64,000 nucleotides of DNA from Nyssa sinensis (GCA_008638375.1 CM018051.1:32709740-32773739), one strand, 5' to 3'; shown: positions 1 to 11,808, counted from the first letter of the stretch. The notes: generated by a model from the sequence alone, not told the origin. Program-made: numbers and translations.

Positions 1-97
1 TGAAAGTTATGAGGCAAACATCAAAAACTGAATTACTGCGCAGCCAAACGTGGCCTTAACCAAAAATGGTGAAAAAGGGGCCAAATGGGAGGCCAAG

Positions 98-164
98 GGA
101 ATTGAACCCTTGACCTTTGAGAGGGAATGAATTTTTCTCAAAAAGTTTACCAACTGGGCTGCCA
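98..164 (-). other. tRNA-like module in F (A-box and B-box)
   Basis: On the minus strand, TGGCAGCCCAGTTGGTAA (164-147) resembles an A-box and AAGGGTTCAATTCCC (112-98) fits a tRNA T-arm/B-box. A convincing acceptor stem is not seen, so this is a tRNA-derived or tRNA-mimic module, not a tRNA gene. Comparable modules occur in D, G, J and I, always antisense to the inferred LTR direction. Confidence 0.5.
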
Positions 165-1849
165 TTACTTTGTGCATATATATACAACTCAATTGTATAT
201 ATCTCTAAGTTAACCAAGCCCCACCTCAAATTGGACCAATGAGGTTACATGCAAACCCCATATGATGGATTACATCAACTCCCATCAGCCCTAAATCCCA
301 CTGATCTCTGATATATTCATTTATATATAAAGATGTATATGTATAAGAATGAATATATATATATATATGTGTACACATCTTGGGGGGGCTGTTGGAACAC
401 AAAAATCAGAACTGTTATAGAAGGGTAGGTCTGTTAGAAGCTTAGAGAGTCTGCATGTAGTCTTGGGTGAGAGACCAAGAGAGAAAATCCATGTGAGATC
501 AAGCATGGTGTGTGCATGTGTGTGTGTCTTCATGAGATGCACAAGAAGGAAAGGAACTGAAGATGCACGACTGAATGAGGCACACCTGGAGTGCCAAAAA
601 TCAGGAACTGAGCCATGGATGGCAAGGAAAGCTACTGTTTGAAAGAGGTATAACCCTTTTTAAACTGGAAAATTTTCTGTTTGAAGTTAATACTGTTTGG
701 GTGGCTTTGGACCTATATAAACTGTATATATATATTACTGAGAGGCCTAGGATTGTTTTAAAACAACCGAAAGGGGCGGATGGCCATGAAAACCACAGAA
801 CTGCAACACAGCCACCATGGATGACCTTGAGTTGCAGGTCTGAACCGACCTCAACCAATTGACTTCTTGCATGTACAGAATTGAACTAGACCTTCCTAGG
901 GTGCCAAAACCACCAACCCGCGACCCTAGAACACTGATTTGGACCCTCAAAACCGAACCTATAGGTCTCGGCCATGGAGCCCAAATTCTGTAACGGGCTT
1001 TTAAACTGAAATTTTAGAATGGAGAGTTGAAGCTCCTGTCCTAAGGGTCACAAAGAACCAAACCGTGTGGACTTTGGTTGAGAAATGGGACCGTATGACC
1101 GAACTGAAATCCCTCATGATAATCGGCTATACAGAGCTTAATCCGTGGATTCAAAGCTCGAAATTAATGCCAAATTGTTGGCTTCACTTCCAGAAACCGT
1201 TTGGAACCAATAACTGTTGAAAACCGTGCTTGAAATAGCACGAAATTGAGAAAAACCGAACCTGCAAATTAGGGCAACAGTGGGGCATTCGATGGAGAAG
1301 ACGGAGTCGACTCGGTCGAGTTGACCGAGTCATGCCGAGTTGAGGAACGGCCACTGTGTTGATGCTACGCCGTTTTGGGTTTGAAAGGTTTTAAATTTAA
1401 ACTGAATTCGGCCTGTTTGGTTACGGCGATAACAAATTAAAATTGGGATTGGGCTAATCCTGAACACGGATAGGGGGGCAAATTGAGGTTAACTAGAATA
1501 TTTAATTCCGGTTTTCCTGAAGGAACTGAACCAGTTGGTTCTTGATGATTTTGGACCGGTTCACTTGGTGAACCATTGAACCCTTGGGTTTGAACCCTTA
1601 AATTATGAAATTATATTTTTGACCCCTAAAGTTCCTAAAATTACGGATTTACCCCTGATATTTCTGAATATTGCACAGTGGCCCTGATTTCTGAAATTTT
1701 GTGCAATCAAGCCCCTAAAGAATTAATTAAATAATAAAATAATTATTTAATTATTTATTAAATAGGTAAAATTACGATTTTACCCCTGGACATTAAATAT
1801 GTCAAACGGAGTCCAAATAAATTAAATGAATAGTGTATTTTCACTATTT

Positions 1850-2760
1850 CAAATATTCCGGACTCAATGGTACAGTCCAAATTAGGAAATTATGTACCGA
1901 AAAATCAGACCTGTAAGTGATAAATTACTGTACTGCCCCTGATGGCACCAGACCCAAATAAAAATAAAAGACAGTCTATTTTGACTATATCGGGCATTCT
2001 GAACTCAACGGTGAGGTCCGTTTAACGAACTGGAGTCCCGAGAAATACAGACACAAAGTGTAAATGACCGTACTGCCCCTGATGCTTCCCAGGGTCAGTT
2101 GAACATAACAGACAGTCCAACTTAATTATGTCGGACACTCTGGACCCAATGGTGAAGTCCATTTTATGAACTGACGTGCCGAAAAATATGACACGTGAAA
2201 TTACCAAATTACCCCTGATACTGTACGAAGCCCACATGAAGTCCGATTGGGACGAAACTGATACCGATAGAAACCCGAACACTGGTGAAACTGTATACCC
2301 GAATATATGACGAACCGGGGTCAGAATCTTACAAAACGTAAAATGACCAAAATACCCCTGAGCACTGTAAGTGCAAGATAAAGGTCAATCTGATCTGATA
2401 AATTATCGTAAGTATAATTATGAACACTGAAGGGCTAAGTAAGACTCCGGAACTATCAACGCGTAAAACGAGAAATGACTGACGTGTCCCGATGATCTAA
2501 AGCAGATACCAAATGAAGTTCAAAGGACTTAGAAAATTATATACATAATATATGGGACATTCTGAAGACCACGACAGGGTCCGGGGCGAGAATGGCAAAC
2601 ATTACCATTTTGCCCCTAAGGCTAATAAGCACCTAACTGATACCGATTTAAGTCTAAAAGACTTAGAACTTCATACATAAGATATGTAGACTATTCTGAG
2701 GACCATGACAGAGTCCGGGGCAAGAATGACAAAATTACCATTTTGCCCCTAAGGTCAAAT
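1850..2760 (+). repeat. Degenerate ~135-150 bp serial repeats in F
   Basis: Units repeat the order: near-palindromic start, a box like ACTCAACGGTGAGGTCC, then GAANNGNNGTNCCGA, then an AT-rich phrase ending in TTGCCCCT or TACCCCTGA. Boxes are seen near 1860, 1998, 2138, 2560 and 2693. The last two units (2559-2621 and 2692-2752) are close copies about 133 bp apart. Related elements A, E, G, I and J carry one to three copies of the same box, so F has amplified it. Confidence 0.6.
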
Positions 2761-3216
2761 AAGTGCTTAACTGATAACGATTGAAGTCAAAATGACTTAA
2801 ATCATAATCCTGATGACTGCTAAGCCTAATTAAAGAATGAAATAGCCTCGGGTGAGACCCAGAGAAAGGGCGATAGGCTACTAGGCTGTCTTAGGTGATC
2901 CGATAGATACCTAAGATGACAAATGAGACCTGAATGGATGAGTTCTGATCTGTATATGATTGATGATTATTGTTCAGGATATACATGGAGATGCCTGACG
3001 TATCTGAAGGTTATCGGATTGTTGTGCAAGGAGATAACCGTAACAGTTTGTGAGTAACCCTGACTCCTGAACTGGTGTATAAGTTCTGTCTAGATACTGT
3101 ATTTTGAAGCTCTGTACTGTTTTGAATGTTATACTGTTTAAAAAGCATATATTTAATGTACGATATGCCTTGTCCTGATTGATATTGTTCCGCTTTGTTC
3201 CGACATGTTCAGTCCC

Positions 3217-3510
3217 GATATGTCTTCTTCTGATTGATGTATTGTTCAGTTCTGATATGTCTTGATCTGATTGATGTATTGTTCAGTTCCGATATGCCTT
3301 GATCTGATTGATATTGTACCGTTTTGTTCCGACTTGTTCAGTTCCGATATGTCTTGATTTGATTGATATTGTACCGTTTTGTCCCGACTGGTTCAGTCCT
3401 GATATGTCTTGACCTGATTGATATTGTACCGTTTTGTTCCGTCATGTTCAGTTCCGATATGACTTGTCCTGATTAATATTGTTCCGTTTTGTTCTGTCCG
3501 TTATGATCTA
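3217..3510 (+). repeat. 55-bp / 37-bp tandem repeats in F
   Basis: GATATGYCTTG recurs at 3217, 3254, 3291, 3346, 3401 and 3456, giving spacings of 37, 37, 55, 55 and 55 bp. The short unit lacks an 18-bp piece of the long one. Degenerate TTCCGTTTTGTTC phrases continue to about 4160. The matching place in element D (about 49440-49560) has roughly one unit, so this is an expansion specific to F. Confidence 0.8.
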
Positions 3511-4309
3511 TCCGTTTCATGGTCTGTCCGTTACTGATATGTCCTTGTTTTGACTGACGTATTGTTCCGCTTGGTTCTGTTATATCCCGACCGTTAATGA
3601 TCTGTCTGTCTTGATTGTTTACCTGTGACATGAACTGGTGTTTTGCTCCGTCTGATTCCGTTATGTTCCGTCCGTTAATGGTCTGTCTGTCTTGATTGAT
3701 ATATGGTCCAGTTCCGTTATGATCTGTCCGGATTCTTGACTTGGTATATAAGTTACTGCATAGATACTGTATTTTGATGCACTGTACGGTTTTAAAAGTT
3801 ATACTGCCTGAATGCATGTTTTTAAATGCAAACTTTTATACTGTATTGTACGCGGCATGATTTTGTTCCGTCTTACTACTGTTTTGTTCGGTCTGTCTTG
3901 TTCCGTTTTATGGTCTGTCTGATTTTGTTCTGCTATGATGTGTCTGACTCTGGGTACCATTCTGATTATGAGCGGTCTGGCATAAGTAGGCTTGATTATG
4001 TGCCTAACTGATATATTGTTTGTTATGCCCTGTTATATTCCGCCCAGTACTGACTTGTTCTAATATTGAATTAATTGCCTATACTCTCGACTGATATATT
4101 GGCATCATGCACTGTTCCGTCTGTTCTGATTTGTTGTTCTGTTTAGTTCAGTCCCGTTTTATTCTACTTAAACTGTATTCGAGTAGATCTATAAAACTGT
4201 TATTCCTAAGCGATTGAACTATCCTTGTGATTTATAAACAAGACCGGGTTTGAAACCCATGACAGGGAACCTGTGTTACTCACTGGGCTTTTCGAAGCTC
4301 ACCCCATTC

Positions 4310-4324
4310 CCTAACATTTTTCAG
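4310..4324 (+). promoter_or_regulatory. Splice-acceptor-like box in F
   Basis: CCTAACATTTTTCAG resembles a plant branch point (CTAAC), pyrimidine tract and 3' splice site. It is preceded by GTTACTCACTGGGCTT and GAAGCTCACCCC, phrases shared with A, B, D, E and H at the same relative place. Splicing is inferred. Confidence 0.45.
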
Positions 4325-4819
4325 GGATTATCTCTGGTGATTTAGAAGACACCATGATATGACATGATAGGCCGAGTGGCATTTCAAGTAAAGGATCTGA
4401 CGGCACTGATCTGTAGAGACTGGATTCTTGTGGACTGATTCTGTTATTCAGGTGAGTGATATGATACGGCTAACCTGATTTACATGTACTGGATAGATAA
4501 TTATGGCTCATGGAAATAAACGGTACTCTAAAGATATTAGATCTGCTCTGTACTATATGCCTGATTTTAGATATGCTCTGAACTTAGAACTGTTAACTGT
4601 TTTGGATTTAGACTTGCTCTGTGGTACATACCTTTATGGTGGATAAGTGAGTTGCATTCCCGTGACACAAAGAAAAATTTTTAAATTCCGCTGCATCTGA
4701 CCCTACAGTTGGAGTGCAATTCGTCGAAAAGTTCAGAATTTGCCTTTGGTTGGTCGCGTCACGACTGACTGGCAGTCACGTCCTCGACATTCGCGTAGGG
4801 TGGGGTTCGGGATGTGACA

Positions 4820-5601
4820 AAAACTGCCCTTCTGTATGTCAATTGGCACACAGTGATTGGATGAGCTGATTTCGGCCCATTTTGTAATTTTGGCCCATTT
4901 TCGCCTATTTGAAGCCCCTTTTTGATATTTTCAATCTTTGATTGCCAAGATATCTTTTGAAATTTATCATGACTCAACTCCGATCAAAAAATAAAAGTGG
5001 CCATATGCTGGTTTAATCTGAGTGTAGACAAAGGTCCAGCCTGTTTTGTCAAAACTAGTCGATTCATTTCATTTTTCTTAAACCAATCACATGGATACTC
5101 TAAGAAATTATATTCTCTCATTCAAGGCCAATGAATGGCACATGAATCCACTCTTCCCATAAAGTTACAAAAAAGCTGGTCCTTTCAACAGGCCCAATCC
5201 GAGTCATCTCACCAATACAATACACTCTAAATTCAAAATCATCTACGAATCTCGAATCTGTTAGGATAACATTCCTTTCAGATAAGTTGTCTATCACAAA
5301 ATTTCATCAAAACTATCAACATAGCACCCCATTCAGATTAGTCATCCAAGGACGCAATTCCATAAACTTATTTGGATATATCTTCTTTTTAGGTAATCAT
5401 CTCAAAATATAGCATTCCTTCTTAATCTCCTTCTACTATTCATAAACTATGTACCGTTTGATTCACCTTAGGGTGATACATAGGAATCTCAAATAGAATG
5501 AGTCTGGCCACATCAATTACACAATCAAAGTCCCAAAATGGGCATAATTTTATTACACTGACATTCGTTTGCTTGCAAGCTCGACCAACGAAGGGTTATT
5601 T
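4820..5601. other. AT-rich intergenic or element-internal DNA, no gene
   Basis: About 780 bp between F and LTR N. It has no ORF with a recognisable domain and no clear repeat. It may be the remnant of the internal part of the element that owned LTR N, but nothing here proves it. Confidence 0.4.
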
Positions 5602-5689
5602 GTAGACACTTCATTTTGAGACCCTTGATTGAATAGTTAGTTTTTCCATTTCTGGGAAGTTATAACAATATGTCTCATCTAGGGGTATT

Positions 5690-6290
5690 TTAGTAATTTT
5701 TCATTTTTCCGATAAATAGAATATCAATCATTATACCCATAGAGGGTATTTTGGTTATTTTGTCTATAGGGGGATTTTGTTCATTCCTCCCATAGTAGGC
5801 ATTTTGATCATTTTGTCCATAGAGGGCATCTTCGACATTTTGATCATTTTGTCCATAGAGGGCATTTCTGTCATTTTTTCTATAGAAGGCATTTTGACAT
5901 TTTGGTTATTTTGTCTATAGAGGGAATTTTGTTCATTTGGCCCATAGTGGGCATTTCCGTCATTTTTCCCATAGAGGACATTTTTTACATTTTGGTCATA
6001 ATGCCCACTAAGGCCATTTTGGTAATCTCTAGTGTTTCCCTACCCTTTAGGGGTAGTTCGGTAAATACTATAATTTTTCCACCTTTTAGAGGTATTTTTA
6101 TAATATTGGTGCCATTTTACCCTTTGGAGGGCACTTCGGTAATTTTAGCATATTTATATTCTATATAACTTATTTTGGGCTTTTATGGGCATACATGTAA
6201 TTTCCATGTCATTTTACCCATATAGGGTTAATTTGGTTATTTTAGCCCTTGGGGACAATTTTGACTTTTTATGCCTTAGTAGCATTTTTA
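5690..6290 (+). repeat. Degenerate ~28-40 bp repeat array
   Basis: Many imperfect copies of a phrase like CCATAGAGGGCATTTTGGTC, often with an ATTTTG duplication, run through this stretch. The 88-codon ORF here (5902-6168) is a by-product of the repeat and is not called. Confidence 0.7.
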
Positions 6291-6340
6291 TAATTTCCTT
6301 GTCCCTAAATTCTTCACCGAATTAGGGGCGATATAATAAA

Positions 6341-6545
6341 TATAGGTTTGTCCAACAAATACTTGCCTATTTCCCTTCATTTTTCCATAGGATTTGCCTA
6401 GATTTGTCCACTAAATACTTGCCTATTTTACTTCATTTTTCTAAGGGATTTGCCTAGATTTGTCTACCAAATACTTGCCAATTACCCTTCCTTTCTTCTT
6501 CCATGGTACTTTTCCTAGACTTGTGCACCAAATAACTTCCTAATT
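6341..6545 (+). repeat. 56-bp tandem repeat, about 3.5 copies
   Basis: TTTGTCYACYAAATACTTGCC starts at 6347, 6403 and 6459 (spacing 56 and 56), with a more diverged fourth copy near 6520. It lies just upstream of the TATA box of LTR N. Confidence 0.75.
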
Positions 6546-6634
6546 CTAATTGTTTGCTCATTAAGCATTAATCTTGGCCATCCATCCATAGAATTTATTG
6601 TGAGTCCTTGGATCAAACTTCCTTACTTTTTCCC

Positions 6635-6642
6635 TATAAATA
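6635..6642 (+). promoter_or_regulatory. TATA box of LTR N
   Basis: CCCTATAAATAAGACC is a good plant TATA context. The insertion edge of element B is 11 bp downstream, so B separates this core promoter from its original transcribed region. Confidence 0.5.
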
Positions 6643-6652
6643 AGACCTCTTG

Positions 6653-7605
6653 TGTCACGACCCGAAACCCACCCTATGCGGATCTCGTGTCGCGGAGCCG
6701 ACCCGAAGGCCGTCCCTACTTTTTCCATTCCTGTATCATAGTACTAATATGCAATGTACTGAAAATATTAAACAATGAATAGCGGAAGTCTTTATCAATT
6801 ACAGTAATCCAGCGGAAGTCTTTTAAATACATGACATAGTTCTACATAAGACAAAATGAGAACTAAACGTAACCAGCACCCGGGGGTGGTGAATACATGG
6901 GAGAACTAACATAGACTGATACCATACTTCAAAATGTCCCCCTACGCTCTCAGACTCCTACTGGGGTCTCGCAGCGTCATCACCTGAAATGGGGGTAAGT
7001 GGGGTGGAATGAGCTATAAAGCTCAGTAAGTAAATGCAGATCTCCAACACTGGTATCAATGATCAATAAATCCATGAATAAGATTATGATAGCCAATTAT
7101 AAGAATAAGATGCTGTGATAGCCAATGGAAACAATTGCCACAAGGGCCAATGGAAACATTTGCCACGAGGGCCAATGAGCAGTAATCACAATACACAATC
7201 AGGAGTATTGGGTGTAATATCAATATGAAGAAATTCAATGATAATATAACAACAATGAAGTACTACCACAATGAACCGATCATAATCAAATCAATCAATG
7301 CAAGTCCCTCGAGACTTGGAGAATCATAAGGGATAGTGCCATTCAACAATCAAGTTCTGTCAGTCATAAGAGATGCTTTTATTCTGTAACATGCCAGTGA
7401 AATTGCAAATGAAATGCCAGTGGAAATGCAATGAAATGCCAGTGATCATGCCAGTCAATTGCCGGTGGAAAGCCTTCGAGGAATTCATTCCTGCCACCTG
7501 TCTATTCATGGACTTGACCCTTAGGTCTCCAGTCAATACAGAAAGCATCGGATGGATGTTGTGACTGAGCACAAATCCGGTATTCATAACATATCATGAT
7601 CATTG
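6653..7605 (-). mobile_element. LTR-like element B, truncated
   Basis: It starts TGTCACGACCCGAAA and is almost identical to the first ~400 bp of element A (32223 on). Similarity continues, less tightly, to the shared phrase GTGACTGAGCACAA near 7560 and stops at about 7605. The distal two thirds of an A-type element are missing and no TSD partner was found for the left flank (TCTTG). It carries the shared hairpin (6952-6969) and the CTGAAAT acceptor-like box on the minus strand (6983-6989). Confidence 0.75.
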
Positions 7606-7865
7606 TGACAATGTTACTTGCTGGAAAAGTTTGATTATGTTTTAATCACAAACAATATGAATTTCTAATTGTCTATTTTTTTTTTACTAGAAATTATTTT
7701 CTAAAGTCCCCTGTGAAATCCTAATAAAAAAAATGAACATAATTTTATATATATGTCGTCAAATCCCCAATAAAATGGGTATGGGAGTGGGATGAATTCA
7801 AATCTTGATAATTTAAAGCCAACTCAAACCTACTTACTACCAGCTCTACTACATCTTGTATGACG

Positions 7866-7915
<50 letters not shown>

Positions 7916-8150
7916 GTGTGTATTTTATGAAAGATATTTTAGAGATCCTTGAAAGTGAAACATGATTTACACTATGCTCAGATACAAAGGAGGAGAAGGA
8001 GAGGGGAGGATAACATTAGTTACGAGGGAGAGGAGAGCGTAACCCATCCTTTATGCTTGGATAACAAATGAGGAAAATAAGAATATAATCCTCTCGTGTT
8101 GCTTGAGAACAGTAGAATAAAGAAAGGTAAGAACAGGAATATATTTTTTT
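7606..8150. other. Intergenic DNA with (GA)n microsatellite
   Basis: Non-coding, AT-rich. A (GA/AG) microsatellite of about 50 bp occupies roughly 7861-7911. Nothing else is recognised; this is the left flank of copia element O. Confidence 0.6.
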
Positions 8151-8155
8151 TTACT

Positions 8156-8587
8156 TGAAGGAACGATATATAAAAATTAGGTATGAACCTGGTTACCTCT
8201 TTCAATCGGGTTCGCGGAAGCGGAAGATCTTTGCTTGTGTTACGGCTTTCTGATGACAACTGGATCCCCACGGATGGAACTCTCTAGTCAATAGAATGGC
8301 TACAATACGAGTCTTCTATGTCTTTCCACAATCCAAATCCAAAGGCGTAGATGGTAGCCTTAGAAGAATCTGAGAAAGAATTTGGGAGCCAGGAGAGTTT
8401 CGCGATAACTAAAATCTTTTTCCACACTTATCCCGCAACCATAACGCAGGATAAATAGTTGCGTTGGTTCAAATTCAAAACCAACTAGATAATGATAAGA
8501 GTTTTAATCTTATCACAACTCTCATTCAAACTTTGTGGATACCCCAATGGCTATGGGTTCGGGTCCAACCCGACCTAATATCCAACA
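8156..8587 (-). repeat. 3' LTR of copia O
   Basis: Runs from TGAAGGAACG to TATCCAACA on the plus strand (TG...CA); in element direction it begins TGTTGGATATT. It matches 21886-22316 over its whole length. Confidence 0.95.
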
Positions 8588-8600
8588 GCTCCCACTTATC
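8588..8600 (-). other. Polypurine tract of copia O
   Basis: On the minus strand GATAAGTGGGAGC directly abuts the 3' LTR. AAGTGGGAG next to TGTTGG is the usual copia plus-strand primer site. Confidence 0.85.
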
Positions 8601-9804
8601 CACAAAGGATGAGTGCTAAGTCCTTTACATCACCTTCGACATACAGGAAATGGATCGTGTGACCGGACGAGAAAGATCGGGGTAGGAATACTATATCAAG
8701 CTACCATCATACCAATATAGTACCTCACTACAAACAAACAAATGATCTCGTCTATGCCCTAGAATATTCTGTTACACTAGATTCAGCATCTGTTATCCCT
8801 CGCAAGAACTAATGTCAGCGCGATGCATGGACCATCTAATCTATATTGTACTCATGATCATATCGATAGACATAGAAACAGACACGATCGCTCGGGCAAT
8901 GAGTCACAACACAATAGTGTATTACAAAACTGTCTTCCCTAACTACTCAAATTAATCCAATCAAACTCAACTGCTTTCCTAGACATGCCCTACCAGACCG
9001 CTTCAATCATGATCCTTTAGCAATATGCTAAAGTAGCAACATCAAGCTCTCTCTTCATAACGTAGTCTTAGGTCACAAAGGGCATAATGGATCTCAAAAT
9101 GGTTCTCAGAGCTCACACAGTGACGAAGCAGGGATACATTCAATCACTCTCTTTATTAAAGGTCACATTAACAACACATACAATATGTAATGTATGCTAC
9201 GATGGAGCTCCCACTCAATTGGGCTTGTCAATCTCAATATCATAAAAATAAGAATAAACGCCGTACGAATCTTAGTCTAGTCACTATCTAGCGCCCATCG
9301 CTATCTCAGCGCCTTTCGTCACTATCTCAGCGCCTAACCCGAACACTCCAACCCAGTCGCTGTCTAAGCGCTCGTTTGAAGGTTCACATTCGTCTTACTT
9401 CAAGCTACATGAAGTGTGTGGTCAACCTTCATGCTTGATTCTTTAAAAATAAATCTCATCTTGACTCAGTTAAGGCGACATATATGACAAAATGAATTCT
9501 CCCACAAGCCAAGAATTCAATGTCTCATCTTGCTCGCTATTCAAGCGCCAAGGCGATTGCTCATGTGAGAGAGCCAATTAAAGCTTGTTGACATCTTTTA
9601 GAAATGTATGCTTGCACAATATTCATCTCAATATGAATAAAACCACAATATGAATCAAAAATCATATATATAAGATAATGCCAAAATGGTGTCCAGTACA
9701 TCATATCCTAACTAAACCCAAACTCCTAACATGTGATGAAAAAACATTTCTAGGGATGGGTTTGGTCAATGGGTCTGCAACCATATTGTTTGTAGATATA
9801 TGCC
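8601..9804 (-). other. 3' untranslated region of copia O
   Basis: About 1.2 kb between RNase H and the PPT, with no coding frame recognised. At about 9285-9380 four imperfect copies of a phrase like CACTATCTCAGCGCC occur at irregular spacing. Confidence 0.55.
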
Positions 9805-10272
9805 TCAAACCACCTCCCCTTGCACAACTATATCTCGAATGTAGTGAAAACGTATATCAATGTGTTTGGTTATATCAATGTGTTTGGTTCTCCCATGGTA
9901 CTTGGGATCCGTTGCATATGCCAAAGCTGCCATACTATCATAATAAATGACCACAACATCCTGCCCACATGGCACTATGTCAAGGCATTGTAAAAATTTC
10001 TTCAACCAAACTACCTCTTGTACTGCTAACGAACAAGCTACATACTCAGACTCTATCATGGACAATGCTACACAATTCTGTTTCTTGCTACACCAAGAAA
10101 TAGTTCCTTCACCAAGAAGGAATGCATAACTTGAAGTGGACTTGCGCTCATCTCGGTCGCCAGCCCAGTTTGCATCGTTGTATCCTTTCAATCTCAAATC
10201 CCTACCTTTGTAACATAGCATAAGATCAGTGGTACCCTGAAGATATCGAAAATCCTCTTTACCGCTTTCCAA
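9805..10272 (-). pseudogene. Copia RNase H domain (O)
   Basis: Minus-strand frame holding the copia RNase H region: the YLQGT lead-in, NDANWAGD, RKSTSSYAF, SEYVA and the C-terminal KHIDIRFHYIRD block. In replication this domain removes the RNA strand. It is out of frame with the RT segment upstream; a one-base loss around 10253-10260 explains it. An 18-bp tandem duplication near 9855-9892 repeats KHIDIT near the C-terminus. It is the last domain before the 3' region. The family is clear; the copy is not functional. Confidence 0.9.
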
Positions 10273-11222
10273 TGAGCTAATCTAGGATTACTCTCCAATC
10301 GACTAACCAATCCAACTGCGAAGCTAATGTCTGGTCGAGTACATAACATAGCATATATCAAACTACCAACTGCATTCGCATAAGGTACTTTAGACATCTG
10401 GTTCTTCTCTTCAACTATCTTAGGGCATTGGCCAAGATATAAGTCATATCCTTTCTCTATAGAAGTGTCTATGGGCTTGGAGTGATTCATATGGAAACAC
10501 TAAAGGACTCTTTTAATGTAGGTCTCTTGAGATAGGCTAAGTAGCCTCTTTGATCGATCTCTTAAGATCTTCACTCCTAAAATATTGTGTGCTTCGCCCA
10601 TGTCCTTCATCTCAAAAGTGGAGGACAACCACACTTTAGTGGCGACTATTTCCTTTAAGTTATTCCCAACAAGTAAAATGTTGTCAACATACAATGTATG
10701 GATAATGAAACTTTCCTTGGATCGTTTTATACATACACAGTGGTCTTCTTCTATCATCTCAAAACCATGAGATATTATGGCTTTATGAAACCTCACATAC
10801 CACTCTCTAGAAGATTGTTTGAGACCATAAATAGAACATTTGAGACAGCAGACTTTGCGCTCTTGTCCTTTGACTTCAAAACCCTCTGGTTGAGTTATAT
10901 AGATCTCTTCTTCCAGTTCTCCATTGAGAAATGCAGTCTTAACGTCCATTTGGAAAAGTTCCAAATCCATATGCATGATAATTGCTAGGATAAGACAAAT
11001 AGAGGCAAACCTCACCACTGGGGAGATTGTCTCTTCATAGTCTATACCCTCTTTTTGGGTATAACCTTTCACCACAAGACGCGCCTTATACCTATCAATT
11101 GATCCATCTACCTTGCGCTTTATCTTCAAGACCCATTTGTTTCCAATGGCCTTGCGCCCAACAAGAAGATCAACTAAATCCCAAACACGATTCTTATCCA
11201 TAGAACTCATCTCTTCCTCCAT
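10194..11222 (-). pseudogene. Copia reverse transcriptase (O)
   Basis: Minus-strand RT region (RVT_2 type). It opens with the MEEEMSS...NRVWDLV block, then NKWVLKIKRK, YKARLVVKGYTQ, QMDVKTAFLNGELEEEIYI, and the KCSIYGLKQ segment. The catalytic YVDD box reads YVDN (LYVDNILLVG), so one metal-binding aspartate is changed to asparagine. One in-frame stop lies at 10500-10502, and the frame then continues to about 10255 (TRPDISFAVG), where a frameshift leads into RNase H. RT copies the element RNA into DNA in the virus-like particle; this copy is dead. Confidence 0.92.
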
Positions 11223-11371
11223 AGCAATTATCCATTCATTACAAGCTTATGAAGAGAGTTTTCTTCACTAAAAGAAGCAGGCTCGTCTGAATCTAGTGAA
11301 ATAGCCATAAGTACATCCCCCTCAATCTCAAAATGACAACGAGGGATAACACCACGCTTACTCTTACGAAC

Positions 11372-11808
11372 TTAACTCTCTTGAGAATCTAACTCAAAAC
11401 TCCCACTAGATTGAAGATTACTCCTATCCTCATTGGCGATTTCAAGATGAGAAACGAATTCCCCACCATCGCCGAGAGAAGCTAGGTTATCTTCAAAATC
11501 TACTATTTCATAGAGTTCAAGGTTCGTTTTGGCTTCACCAATGCTCAGAAAATCATTCTCAATGAAATCCATATCGTGTGACTCAAATGTAGTCATTCCT
11601 CTATCAAGTTGCTTACTAAGCATCACATAGCCTTTTGAGCTTTCAGAGTAACGAACAAAAATATTCTTGTTAGCTCTCGGGCCCAACTTCCCATACCGAT
11701 GAGAAGTGTTATGAACATAACCTGCCGACCCCCAGGTCGTACATACCCCAAATCTGGCTTCCGCCCATGCCAAAGCTCATAAGGGGTTTTTGGAACTGAC
11801 TTGGAAGG
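11372..11808 (-). pseudogene. Copia integrase C-terminal part (O)
   Basis: Continuation of the integrase after the nested insertion. The frame from the insertion edge reads SKSVPKTPYELWHGRKP, the end of the rve-like core, then shifts near 11727 into a second frame with HRYGKLGPRANKNIFVRYS and SKGYVML, the copia integrase tail and linker. Codons join exactly to the segment ending at 18324 if the insertion and one TSD copy are removed. Another stop precedes the RT block at 11222. Confidence 0.85.

Larger units (their letters stand above)
1..4819 (+). mobile_element. Large LTR-like element F, left end outside window
   Basis: The right edge at 4819 reads GGGATGTGACA, the reverse complement of the TGTCACATCCC start of element D (48810), and the adjoining sequence matches D (GTAGGGTGGGGTTCGGG). 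The left part (1-180) matches D's far end in reverse complement, so F is a longer relative of D in opposite orientation whose other end lies beyond base 1. A TATA-like CTATATAAACTG near 712-723 points rightward, so sense is inferred as plus. No coding region is visible; short ORFs here lack domains. F is longer than D (2783 bp) mainly through internal serial duplications. The TSD cannot be checked. Confidence 0.75.
5602..6652 (+). mobile_element. Gypsy-like LTR fragment N
   Basis: TGTAGACACTTCATTTTGAG at 5602 resembles the start common to many plant Ty3/gypsy LTRs. It is followed by about 1 kb of repeat-rich U3-like DNA and a good TATA box at 6635-6642. Element B interrupts it directly after the TATA box, so R and U5 are not visible. 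No TSD could be tested; the LTR call is by pattern. Confidence 0.45.
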
